This document shows, in pieces, positions 13,401-26,900 of a stretch of DNA of 64,000 nucleotides. This DNA is from Anopheles merus (Eukaryota > Arthropoda > Insecta > Diptera > Culicidae): assembly GCF_017562075.2 (NCBI RefSeq), contig NC_054083.1, positions 48,084,942-48,148,941 on the forward strand. The letters are read 5' to 3'. Both the position numbers and the translations under genes were made by a program. Within the stretch, counting starts at the first letter, position 1. Every line of letters begins with the position of its first letter. A model generated the notes under the pieces. That model was not told where the DNA came from and searched no databases. It saw only the letters and a program-made list of their open reading frames with translations.

Positions 13401-16400
13401 GTGAGACCGGCCCGTTCGCGAGTTTCGGGTGCTAATGTTGTGTAAACATGCTCTCTGCTGGCTAATAAGCGGGCCAAGCCATTTCATTTGTCGTTTTTAA
13501 TTCGCTCCGGTACGGATACGGTTGCCGTTTGGTGGTGCAAAAAAAAAAAAAACAAGCGCGAAGTGGTTTGAGTTAAGTTTTCACACCAAGGAAACCCCCT
13601 GTGAAAGGAGCTGGTGAAATAAAAAAAAACTCACACTGTCCAAAGTGTGGAAAGAAAATTTTACACCGAACAGCGCAAAATAGCACGCGAAAAATCAACA
13701 CTCCGCGTGGTGGTGGCGGTGGTGCCGGTTTGCTGGCGTGGGGTCATTATGAAATAATAATAAGTTTTTCCGGCTAATTTGTAATGTTTTGTTTTGGTGG
13801 TTATTTGAACTTTTCTTTTGTGAGACAGTAAAGCCTGTTGTACTGTAGGGGAAAGCTCTTTAGAAGGACAAAGGGAAGAAAGGTTTAGCACAAAAAAAAG
13901 AATACGGGAATCTCAAACTCCATTGACATTCTGGACGCCTGAAGCGAAAGAAAAGGCAAAACCTGAAGAATTCTACGACATCCCGTAGATGAGCCACCAG
14001 ATGGCCAAACGGAAGATTAAAAGACAGCGAGCTCTGGTGGAGTAAAAACAAGAAAACGCTCCTGTTGAGTTTACACGGCATCACCCCGAACCCTTACCAC
14101 GGATTAGAAGTTGTAAGAAAATGTTCTATAGAAATAAAATGCTTCAACTTCTGCCCCTTCCGACGGCCAGCCAGCCAAGCAAACTCCCAGCGCTGACAGA
14201 AGTTCGCTACCTCACAAAACCACACCGAACATAATGTACCGATTCCAACCGTTGGCGAATGCATTAAAAATGTATGTCCACCCTCTGCACCCGGTTGGGG
14301 AAGTGCAGGGGCCAACGACGGGTGGCATATTGCCCTCGACTGCTGTGACTCTCTCGGTGGGACCATCAATTTGTCATCTTTCGCTTTGCGCTTCGGCGTT
14401 CGGCGGCCAATCGGATGAAATGTGTCCGGTGGGATTGTGTGTGTGGGGGAGCGTTGTGGTGCAAAAAGTAAGATGCAGCGAGGACACACGGTACAGGTGG
14501 GACGGAATGGGTTGAGGAGTGTCTTGTACGACGTCTTTGTAAACGCGAGTTTAAACTGGTCACACCCCGGAACCGTTGTCGGCGGCTGTCGAGGGGTTTC
14601 GGAAGTTTTTCGCTTTTCGCGGTTGAAAAGTTTTTACAACAACGGTTTTTTCTTCTTCTTCCTCCTCTTCCTGCTACCAGATTTCCTAGGAACTTTCAAG
14701 TGGTCGTTTAAATTGAGCTCATTTAACTAAAAACGGAGCACGATCAAGCTGGTTTTTTTTTCGTGTGAGTTGTTGTCGCCTCGCTCCAAAACGGCAATCG
14801 TTACATTTTGTATTCTTGAAGGTTCGTTGGCGAGAAGTTTCACGACCAGCAGCTTCTCCAGTCCGACGCTGTTTCCAACGCTGGATGGGAAAGCAAAAGA
14901 GTTAACTCCACAGCAACCCGACGACGACAAAGTTTTACCGTTTGCCAGGGCGTCTGTCACAACAATTACAGCATCCAACTACAACTGTTTGTGATTGTCG
15001 GTCGATTGACCGGGGCAAGCGGTTGGGTTGGGAAAGGGAATAAACAGCTTCAGTGCTTGGGGCTGATTGGTAGTTTCCGGGCAGAGTTTGCTGCAGGTCT
15101 TGGCACGTGCTGGAAAAGACAGTGAAATTGATCCTTTCAATTACGATTCTTCGAGCGGAAGGAACTGGAGGACGTTCATCCGATAGAGAGATGCAATGTG
15201 GAGTTCAAGTTGCTTCTCAAGATGATATAATTATTTTGAAGATATGCTTTAAACTATAGACAGAGACACTTCAAAATAATTCTATGTTGTGTTAGTCCAC
15301 ATACTAGACAAAATTGTTCAAATCAATGTCTCATCCTCGTAGCTAACTTCGTTCAGGTTCTGAAAAACGCTGAACGTAACAGCCCGTTTTCAACCCTAGA
15401 AAAAGCATTGACTTAAGTTGACGTTAAATTTCCGCTCATTTGCATAGATATCCGTCAGCATTGCCGGGAAAGCTCGTGTCAGTGACGTGACTGTACGTTC
15501 CCGGAATTCCTGCCAGTTCTCAGCAAAAACACAACAACGCTAGCGGAGTTACATCATAATCAATTATGAGCTCGTTCTCAAGCGTTTCACCTGCGCTGAC
15601 CAAACAGTGGCCAACAACGTCGACACGCTCCAGCAGCGCCTTGCACAGCAGAGTGTTGACACAGTGACACAGTTGACATGCACTGCGAGTGGTCCCGAAA
15701 TAGGTCGCGCAGAAACCATTGCCGCGTGAGACGGCCCATCAATCACCTTCCAGGTGTTGTTTCACCCGTCCCGATCACGTGTCACGCCACGACAAGGAAA
15801 TGAAAACGAAGTGGCAAAATAAAATTATGTTATTGATAAAAACGGATTAAGGCATCTTTGGGCATTCGGGCATTCGGCGTGGAAAGTGACCGGTAGCGAT
15901 CGGGTTTTAGGCAGGCGCTGGTGCAAAGCACCCACAAAGCGCGCCGGAACGGCCGGAAACATTCCACCGGGCGGAAGGAAATTTGTTAACGATCCGTGGA
16001 TTAGGCCTCGTTAGCCACGCCGGATGCCGGGCTGGGGGGAAATTAGCTATGTTAGCTGGCTGGCTTAAATCGAAGGTAAACTGCTCCAGTTCGGTTTTTC
16101 GCTTTCGAGCAGCAATTCTGGTTGTACGAGCGTTAGCAGCCGCTGGTGCGGCCGGAAACACATTTCGCTTTATCATTTCCCCATTATCACTGGACCGCAG
16201 GCAAACGGAGCCTTACGCAAGGTGTGCAAATGCGGAAACGAAACATGGACGCGTGCTGTGTGTGCTTTGCTGTCAGTCGTATTTTCTTTTCGTTTCTTGG
16301 TTTGGTGGGCAGTGCCCAAGTGATACATCATCCGATGCGATCGGCGAAGGTGTTGGTAGTGGCAGGAAATTTGATTTTATCATGCAAATCAGGTATATTA

Positions 16401-16735
16401 ATTCATTAAAGCAACGCCTCAAGCAATGTCATTAGATGAATAGGGGAAAACATGGCCTTCTGAGTAAATAACATACAATCAAAATATTAAAAACACAAAA
16501 CACATACACACAAGCTCAACTGCACACAGAATAATGAAACGCAAGCAACAATCCCAGAAAAAAAGAGAACCCGGGATCCAATTTAATTAAATATGACCCT
16601 TCCCCGAACAACAATAAATTGCCAGCAAAGCATTGCAATTGCATCGATTGAACGCGATCTTAATCAGAGCATTTTTTTTCCTCTTCTTCTTTTCTCTTCC
16701 CATCCCTTTCCGATATGCCTGTGATGCCGTTTCAG

Positions 16736-16827
16736 ATGGTGAACCGATCAAACTTCCGGACAATTTGGAGAGTTTACCCCGGGCAGACCATTTCCCAACC
16801 CAGCGACACCGGTGGAATACCAATGAG
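16736..16827 (+). CDS. CAMTA: CAMTA exon A: start of CG-1 domain
   Basis: The acceptor is a long pyrimidine tract ending TTTCAG. The exon starts with two bases completing a codon (phase 1 in) and reads DGEPIKLPDNLESL, then RHRWNTNE, the conserved opening of CG-1. The donor GTTAGT leaves in phase 0. Read from its own first base the exon begins with ATG, but that frame (MVNRSNF) is not the CAMTA frame. The true frame stays open upstream to an ATG at 16633, but that extension merely translates the pyrimidine tract as poly-Phe, so an upstream exon is far more likely. Confidence 0.95.
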
Positions 16828-19800
16828 GTTAGTAGTGGAAAGACAAACGGGGGTTTCCCCCCCCCCATCTTTAGCTTCCTGTTCAATACAACATAGCAGC
16901 GCTTATCGACGAACTAAAAAGGGACTGTTTAGCAATGTTCAAGCCCCTTCTTTATCGGATGTTTTTAGTTTTCAGTAATCCAAGCAGATTTTGGAGCGAG
17001 AAACTATTTACTTAACTCGCCCCCGAATTACTTTATAGCGATAAAGACTCAGCAAAAGCTAGCGCTTATTGATTTATTTTTGTATCAACATTTTTTGAAG
17101 CGTGAAAATCGCCCTCTAGTACACGTTTGAGTTCTTCACACATAAACAAAAAAAAAGAAATCTCTCACACCTCGCAAGCTAGTAACAAAGTTTGGCTGCA
17201 CCCGGTTCGTTGCCAGCTGTGTTTACTTTCCCGCCCGCAGGTACGGCTGGTGCGGCCGACGTGTGGTCGATAAAGCTTGGCCACAGCGGCAGGCGTTTCA
17301 TAAGTTCGATTGAATTGTTTTATATACTGTTTCCCTTATTTTTTATTAGATTACACATTCGCCCTTGGCATTTTGAGGCAGAAAAAAGAAGCAAAAAAAA
17401 AACAACCGAAACTACAAAAACCCTTCCCGGATGTGTGGGAGATGCCGTGATCGGCATTATTTTCGTTAAATTGTGTGCCGAAGAACCAAGTTAAGCAAAA
17501 ATGTGCAACCATCTTTTCGGCAGCTTCGCAACGCCTTACTGCTGCTACGGTTCCATGGTGGAACTGTTAACTTTGTATTCTGCCTTTACTCGATGTATGT
17601 CCCTGCGAGTTGGCAAATTCCCCTCCCTTCACAGCCCGTTCGTTCAAATTCCCCGATTTGAAGTGGCATTATTTGCCGCTTTTCTTCAATGACTTCGTTT
17701 TGTGTTTCACGTACTCCTTCGCTCATCCCTGAAGGTTGTGCCGTTGTACGACGTCAGCATAAGTGACAGGCCGACTGGAGGGCAAACCTTTGCCCTCGCT
17801 CGGGTGGATGCGATGGGGTTGAAAATTGCAGAACGGCTGACGAGCAGGTAAAACTTCTGACGTCTTCCGTGCTGGTGCACACAGCACACAGTGCATCGCT
17901 GTTTTTTTGTACAATGTTGTTGGCAGTGCGAAGTAAAACGTGCAGTTGGATGCATAAAGCCTAACAATCCAGCACAGGCACGTTCGATCGATACAAATAA
18001 GACTGTTGAATAAGTTAAATTGCATTCTTAGGTAAGAATGACGGAAGTGATATCTTTGAATGCGACTTTTATTTAAATATTCTCTAGAATATTTCGCGAA
18101 CAATTATCACTTTCACATCTTTTGATATTTTACTTATGGAAGAATAAAAGTTTCATTTATTGATTTTTGATTAGAAATATTTTACACAATTCATTACGAT
18201 GTTTGATGCAACTTTTTTTTGTGCATTACTGTACCTGCAACAAACCATCCACAGGACGACAACAAATGTGGCCACGGAATGCAGGTCGTGTGTTTGTGTG
18301 TGTGTGTAACGGGTAGGAAGACCCACACTGTAGCCCCTAGTGTAGCGGGCTGTAACGTGCTTTGCTCTAAACTCTTCGGGCGGAAAGGAATAGATGAGCG
18401 GAAGTAAATAGCCTCCGGGGGTCGTTTGGTGTTTCGCGGTCGGGTGGAAAATCACCCGCTTTTTCCGCTTTACCGCCTCGCCCCGCTAACAGTGCGAGTG
18501 GGAGACGCTTTTCTGCGTGAAGAGGGTTGTTGATTTTATGCTCGGCGGAAAATACACTCACCCACACAGAGCTCACACGGTGCACCAAAGGGAGTGGGAC
18601 GAAGGGCATAGGAAAAAAGGTGCGAGAAGCATAAACGAAACCTCAAAATTCGAAACCCATTCTAGTGCTGGAGGTGCCGGAAAAGGGGGGACCGGACGGT
18701 CAGTGGTAGCTTATTTGCGCGAGCCATGCTGGTGCGGGTGGGATGTGAGCGCGCGTGCAATAATAAACTCTTGCCAAAGGATTACTAGCCGACAGCGGAG
18801 GAGACAGCAGAGCGAGAAAGAGGGTTCGAGTCCGTTAGTCCTAGTGCTGGTGGCCAGCGTGTTTGGACGGTTCGGATTGAACGTGTCCTGCCAATAATAA
18901 GTGTCCTCGCCCAGTAACGAGCCGATGTGCTTGGGCAGGGTCGCCACAATGAATGACCAGATAGTTTGCCACCTGCCCGACGGGAGCATTCACAACTCCC
19001 CCAAACGCTTGGTTGGAGTTTCGGAGCCGCCAACACACGGCTATGCAACAAACTGGGAGCACGCGAACCACCAGTCCAAGATGGTTTTCGGTGACGGTGA
19101 CGGTGTTTGGTCCCAGGGGTGGATGATGATGTGTGGTTTAATTTTGTGTCCATCGTGCTTCGGTTGTTTGTGTGTGTGTGTGTGTGTGTGTTTCGCGCCT
19201 CGATGCCTCGAGGGCTTCAGGGCAGTAGTCGGTTCCGCTGAGCTTCCGGTTTCCCGGTGGTGATAAAATTCATATTTTATAACCTCATTTAGGCGGTGCG
19301 TTTCATTAGGCATCGGGCAAGGGTTTTCGGGGCGGTGGGTACAATTATTGTGCAATGTTTGCAGGAAGCTAAGCGGAATAGCACTGTTGTAGAGGTTGCA
19401 TAAAAAAGCAACCAAATGATTTAAACTCATGATAAACATCATGATAAGAAAATGTGGAATATTTTAAAAATATTGTAAATACCATATCAGTAATATATAT
19501 TTGCTTACAATCTGTTTTCTTCATACATATAACACTTCTTTTTACAAAAAATACTCAAAAATATAGTATTATTCACTGAACACAGGAAGTAGGATCCAGA
19601 TACCATTCTGAAGATCCAGAAAACACGAGACGATGAATATCATCCTCCAGACACCATCATAAACGTCACACGAACCGAATGTTTTTACTCTGTTTTACAT
19701 TCCTTGCATTTAAGATCAATGTTTGTCCCGTCTCAAGAAAAAAAAAATCCCCCACAAAAAATAGTTTCTCTAGAGAAACAAATAAAACAGACATCTTTTG

Positions 19801-20116
19801 TTCTTTCCTCTCCCTAAGTAGAGCGTTCGGCAGGCGCTACAGTTTACAATCCAATACGATCAGTTCGATTTAGTGCCTTTGGGACGCGGGCAACAATAGA
19901 AATTCACTCGACAGAATCGACAGGAGCTGGTTCCATGGTCCAGGGTCAACCCAGAGCAAAACCGCGATGCAGACAGCACACTGCTCACTGCCAGGGAAGA
20001 AGGGGTGACGATAAATATTTTGCCTTTCCCAGGAGTCTAGAGACTATCGGGAGACGAAGCGAGAAAAACAAAACTGCCTCCTAGCGTAACGCTACAATAA
20101 ACCACAGCCAGTCGTG

Positions 20117-20213
<97 letters not shown>

Positions 20214-23200
20214 CTCGATCCTCCCAAGACGATGTGCAGTCTGTGTACACTGTTTGCATCGGTGCATATGATTTTTCGTAAGCCTTTATCCCTGCGGCCT
20301 GTATCAACGGCTCGTGCTTACTCGTGCAACAGTTCGGTGGACAACGGTTTCGGAGCGCACTCGGTACGGTAAGTCGTTGAAAAATGTGTGCCCAGCTTCC
20401 GGGGGCTAGGCGAAAGTCACCCATAACTCTGTCGACCACTGTTGTTTGCCCGCTCGGGGAAAGTTATTCGCTTTCCGCTGGTTTGCTGTTGTCGAAGATT
20501 CATCGATACTGTTTCTCGGTAAGAGCGCCAAAAAAAAAGTCGAATTTTACGGTAGAAACCAAAAGCCAAACGATAAACACAGTTCACTGGGGGGAGCGAG
20601 TTTGTGAAGGGGTACGCAAATCCCCTTTTGTCGGGATGGCGTAAAGCCAAGAGTGTACCTCTTCCAGGAGGTATGACCTTCAGAGTGGTAGACCAGTCTA
20701 TGGGCATAGGCTTAGTTTGAGCTATGCTTACAACGTTGTCGATTGGCATCTGACGAAGTTGATGATCCGATTTAAAGCGTTATAATCGCCGATCAAAAGT
20801 TGTACTATCAAGGTTCGTATAGCAAGCCAATGTTTTGCAAAGTGCTCAGAAGAGCGTCTGCATGTATCGTTGAAATAAAATGCGCCTAACTTTATGCAAA
20901 ACAATGTCTCTATCGCCTTTTCTCTTTGAATTCTTATTAGTAAGACATATGTTTGACTGTTTGCATAGATTTGGGCGTTTAACAAGTAGAAGCAAGGATG
21001 ATAATACAATAAATTTGTTTTTTTCTTTAGTACAATGATCCGATAGCAATGACTGTACGAGATTTTGGTGTATCTTATATCAAGAAAATTTAAGCAAGGG
21101 TTTCCTTTATTACATTTTTTTGCTGCTCATTGGTAGAGGGCTATTTTTGAAAGGAAATCCGTACGGTCATAAACATAATTTTACACTCATTGCTTGACGA
21201 CATCACCATCCGCGATGCCTCCATTTTGAAGAGACAACGTATTAATTTTCCACCGGACGGTCGTGTTACTAAACACCTTTGCTAATTGAAATTTACTCAC
21301 CATAAATAACAATACCGGTGGGCAACAACGCGACATTTCCGCTCATCTTTGCACACGCTGCTGCTGTGTTTTAACGACGTGAGTGAAAACAGCGTAGCAT
21401 GCCAGCTGGAAAGTACCACCGGTACAGTTAATTTCGCACTTGATAGATAAGTAAGTACGGAACGGATAGGAAAGTACCACCGGTACAGTTAATTTCGCAC
21501 TTGAAGGCACTTACGAGACACCAGTTGAGCAATAGGAATGTGATTTTAATGACAGTTAGTCGTTCGCCGAGGTGTGAGGGGTTTTGGGACAGTTTTTTGT
21601 TTCGGTTTTCCACGCTGCTATCAGCTTATCCGCTCTGAAAAGGTGTGATAAAAAAAAGAATGACCCGAAAGAACGTGGGGAATGATAAAAAAGGTGGATA
21701 ATCTCATCTAACTAAACCATGTCTGTATGGTGAGCAGTGGTTTCGAGCACAAAGGGTTCGGAAGGTGTCCGTTGTTTGCTGGAGTCAACCCCAATCGCTT
21801 CATTCGCGTTGGGACAGTTGATCCAACTAAAATCCTAGTCCGTTTTTACCTACTCTCCAAAAAAAAAACCGGATGCCCAAAGTGGACAAACCATATGTTT
21901 AGAATGTTATGTGGTAATAACTGGGCTCGCTGGTTCCTGTAACACAAAAAGGAATGGGATGGAGTTGAGCTTGTCCTGGAGACGAGATTGCCATAGCTGG
22001 CTTGTAGAGGTACAGCGGATGACAAAACCGTCCCTAAAATGCTCAAGCTTTTATAAACTCATTTCCACAACCAGTGGCATCTTGCTCGACCGGCTTCTCG
22101 AGTCCAATTAGAGAAGCTCGAGCCATTTCATCACGATAAGCAGCCGCATCGCTACCAAAGCGCATAAGTTTACGAGCGCACTTTTGCACGCGACTTGAGT
22201 GCCGCCGTACACAGGCATAACAGTGGCTTCACTCAACGAAATGAACCTGCTACGCCGGTGTCGTTGGCGTAATCGTATTAGCGGCAAGTGCACATGTTAC
22301 AGTCAATGATATCATATTCATCATCGGTCCCCGAAGAGAGGTGATGCTTCTTTGCTGCTAGCAGTGGCATCAAGTGTGTGTGTGTGTGCCATCCTATGTT
22401 GCCTGCAGCTGACTTACATCCGCTAAAGTGTACTGCTGGGGCAAATAGGTGCACTGGTTGGAACAGTTGTATGAACAGAAGCATGGTACACTTCTGCTCA
22501 CAACAGTAGCAGTATTGAGCAATAAGGTGTCTTACAAATAAATGTATTTTTAATCTTTAATTGGGAAATTATAATTAGAGCCGATAATTCCATAAAAAAT
22601 TGATTTCTGACATCAAGTCACTTTACAGTCGACTTTTTGTGTTTAATTTTTCTCTAAATATATCCAACGGGGTGATATTTTTGACAACGACTGTACCAAT
22701 CGGCAAGCCAACCAACCCTTATCGTTTTTCGATACTCGACACGCCGAAAGCATCAGCACGGTGAAGGGAATGCAACTGCGAATCCATGTGTGGTAGTTAA
22801 TGTTACTGCTGTTCCGATGGTGTGCAGTTCAGGCTGTTTTCCTCCTCGCTCGTTCCATCTCGTTCAAGTTCAATATATACAGGAATGTCGTAAAATCCAC
22901 CGTGGCAAACACGTACGCATACACGTACATATCTTCCGGGGAGTTTTCCTTGTGGGCAAAGCGGCTGATGACTCGCAACTCGCGAGATACACGCCGAATG
23001 ACGCGAATCGAATGCAAATGAACTTTAACGTCCGGGCTAGCAACGGCCTACACCGAATGTCCAATGTTTGACGTTCAGTGCTGGTGCGATGGTGAGCACA
23101 CACACATGCACACCGCGGTTTTGATGGAGATCTTTTGCCTCTTGTGAGTAGTGCATGAACGAGTAGTAAGCGCGAAAGGCCGAACCGCAAACGGAAACGC

Positions 23201-23879
23201 CGGAAAGAAAGATGAAACAAGATAAGGTAATCAACCATGCGCCTCCACATTGTGGATATGTGTGTGTGCATGACCACATAAAAAAGAAACACATTTGCCT
23301 AAAAGCGAAAAAAAGGAGTACAGGTCGCGTGGTACATTTCCTTTTTCGCTCCTTCTCGTCCTTTTGCTCTTCTGTTCCGACGTTTCCGACGTCGTATGGC
23401 AAACGGAACGTGAAAGTTTAGTTCCGAATTAAGTTATTCTAATTTGATCGTAAAAATACACGAAATTGAAATGGTTTTTTTTTGCTGCCTGTCCCTGCCC
23501 TTTGAGGGCACCTTCTTCGTTTTCCTCTTCCACCCATTCACTTTTGGGCATAAAATTCGGTAAAATATGTGCAACGGGCGGCAGTAGGCTGGCTGGCGTG
23601 GAGCGTTGGGCGGCAGCAGCAGTCAGCACACACAAACAAAACGCATACAGTTTCCCCCCGCCAAGACTGGAGGCATAAAACCGGGAAGCTAATGTTGAAA
23701 GAGAAAATCCATTCCTCATATCAAAAAGGTGGAAAACCGATGGGGGAGGGAAGGAGTTTCCAACAACAAAAAAGCAAAAGAAAAATACCAAAATGGATGG
23801 AAAAGGAAGGAATGGGTTTGTTTAGATGGGAAAAAAGTGTATGAGAAAAGCAGAATAGTATGTGTGAGTGTGTGTGTGT

Positions 23880-23957
<78 letters not shown>

Positions 23958-26900
23958 AGCCAGTTTCGTAACAGGGTTTTCGTGGCTAAACATACTTTTA
24001 TTTCCAATACACCTTCGTCTTTTGTGTGGCTCGCTTACCGGTCACCGGAAGTGGCACCCGTTGCGAAAGGGTATGAAGTGGAAAATTGAATGACCACGTA
24101 CTGTTTATGATAGTATTTCTGTGTTGGCCGTGCTCTCGCACAACACTCACACATATCAGCTTTGGAGCTCTTTCCGCCCATCCCCATGCAAAACTCCCCT
24201 ATCCACCTGTTTTTCGCTGTGGCTTGTTAAAGTTTTTCGTTTGATGCTGTTGAATTTGCAGTTTCTCGCAGTTGTGGAATGTGCTGTGCTCTTGTTGCTA
24301 AGGCAAACCACCCGTTTGATCGGTGCCTTGGAATGTCGTTTTTTTAGTTTTCCAAAAAAAAAGAAAGAAAGAAGTAAAGCATCCAATTTTTTAAAACGAG
24401 TTCAAGTTCGGTAAGGGGAAAGTTCGTTTTCTCCCAATTTTCAAACGTAAATAATATAGTGCACACGAGCCAAAGCGCTTCGCTATTGGCAAGTGGTGTA
24501 AAAGAAAAAAAAAACAGGAAAGCGCAAACCTCCGGCTACCAGAATGGATAGTTTGTTTCATCGAGGTTTGCGTGAATTTTGGCCAACTCAAACAAAGGAG
24601 CTTGCCGCTCGCTGCTGCTGCTAGAGAGATGAGGAACGAGATACAGAACGTTGAGGAGCGGCACAGGCAGAATGGCTGCCGCGTGTCCGATCAGATAAAA
24701 GGCAATGAATGTGTACGAATTTCTTGACGATGCAACGCCACCCAGACGTCTAAAAAGCTCTTCAGGAGGGGGAAAAAAGTAGCAACTGGACACATGCTCA
24801 TGCTTTTGCACCCGCTGTCTTCTCCTAGCATTTGGAAGGGCCACAACCAAGAAAGCTCCCCCAAACACACTCGCTAGGGAGGGTAGAGAACAGAAGCAGC
24901 TCTCCATAAATTTGTACCAAACAAAACGGAACGGTTAATTTTATCTTCCTGCTTCTCTGTGGTGCAAACTTCTAGTTTTTTTTTTCTTCTGGTATCACTT
25001 CTCGCTCGCTCGGCAATGGCAAGTGCACTCCATAGTGCTATGCCCTTTTCTGGACAAGTGGTGGTCTTGATTCCAAGACACGTTCCGGGGTGTTTTGAAG
25101 CGTACATTAAGTGATTTTTGGTTGAGCTCCGTAAACATTCGAATGAAATATTGGAGTTGGATTTTTTCTTTCTTTCTTTTGGTTGAGTGTTTTTCCTTAA
25201 GATTCAGTTTCCGCTTTTGCTACGGTTCGTTCTCATTTTCCGGTCTCCCTAAAAAGCATTCTTATCTGACACACACATACAAATGTACACAGAAATACGC
25301 ACACACCGATTGTAGTTTGCTCCACACGTTTCGAATGGACATTTATTTGCAATTTTAGCTAGCCCTCGCTTGTTGTTGCGCGCGAGTTCTCGAGCCAAGC
25401 GAAATGGAAAAGAAAAGCATGAAGCAGTGAAGAAAAAAAAAACATTCACAAACACACACAAAAATGTCCCAACAGGCCCAGCAGCATTCTTAGTTCGAGT
25501 GAGGTGAATTATGTCTTAATTTATTGCCAGCTCGTTGTTTCACTTGCCTTACTGCCCGGTTCGTTTGTTTGTGTGTGACCAGCCTGGCATCGAGCGTGAG
25601 GGAGCAACGTGTGTTTCTTTTACCGCTCCCTGCACGAGTATCTGACCCCCCCCCCCCCCCCGGTAGCACATGGGCCGCTTTCACCCATTGGGCGGCTTGT
25701 GTGGGTCACCGTTCGACCGGTCCAAGAGTGCCTGGCCTCAAAGACCGAGGCGGAATGGGCCGATTTTTATGGACGACGTGAGGTGCTTTATTTGCTTCGT
25801 TCGGGTCTCGGTAAACGGTTTGATTGCTGGCGGGATATGCTGAGACAGCAGCAGCAGCACCAGCAGCGACGTTCAGCTATCGGGCAGCAGCATGGCCCCA
25901 GCGCCTATCGTACCGTGCACCGTGATGGTAATGTTCGGGACGGATTCATTTGTCCTGTCATCAAGGCCATGGGTTATCATGGGCTTGGTGAAGCGAGCCA
26001 CCGGCGGACGGAAGCGAAAAATAATCTAGGAAAATGGATATAAATATAGTGGCACATTAAAATAAATTTCACATTCTACCTCGTGGTGGAGGGTGGGAAA
26101 GGGCCAAAGGGCCACGAATATCAAAGGTTGTGTAGAATCGGGACATGCACGCTGGCTCCATATGATGGACACGAGAGCCGGATCAAGCAAGGCCATTTGC
26201 CAGTGTCTTTGAGAAAGCGGTTGGCACTTCGGGCAAGAACAAGATTAGTGGGATTAGATGTGGAAATAGACGATGGGAGTAGAGGAGCGTTTTCTTGCTG
26301 GGCGGGTGGTGGTGGTGGTCATAATTGCTGTCGCCCTTTGGGACTGTTAGCAGGGGATTCTCCGAGAAAGGCCACCGGGTCGGAATGAACGAGCAAAGAA
26401 TGAACATCTTCTCGTATGGAATGTACTCATGAAAAAGGGATTACAATTTGCTTTACAAACTGGAAAAGGTGATCTTTTCATGTAAATTGGATTGCAGTTA
26501 TGTATGGGGTTAATTTGTACCTCCAGTCTTTGATGCTCTTGTAGTCGATTATGACAATTACAGCTGTTAGGTGTTACTTATTTAGTTTATGGGATTACAT
26601 GTACCTGTATAAGAAAGGCAGGTATTGTTTTTGTATTGAGAAATGATGTTGGATATTTGATTCTATTATTATCCGCCTAAAGGTATGCAATTTGCTAGAC
26701 GAATTCCCTTTATTTTGAAAACAAACCTTCATATAGGTTATTTTTACCATTTGATACCAACAATCAACTATGCAATTTTAGAGACAAAAAATTTAACTAT
26801 AAAACGATTTTTACAACCATTTTAAATCATATTCGAGGCCTCCATCGAGGATACTCTTCATTGTTTAGATCGGAAGGGCATACAATCTTGACATAGAACG

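Noticed and set aside
16736..16738. ATG at the first base of the exon as CAMTA start codon
   Set aside because: It is in a different frame from the conserved DGEPIKL and RHRWNTNE residues.
18780..18850. tRNA-like B box GGTTCGAGTCC at 18823-18833 with an A-box-like TAGCCGACAGCGG upstream
   Set aside because: The T arm pairs poorly and no 7-bp acceptor stem can be formed with the flanking bases, so there is no cloverleaf.
20037..20267. Open frames of Thr-His or Cys-Val repeats
   Set aside because: They are translations of the GT/CA microsatellite; the same applies at 23721-24093 and 3792-4016.
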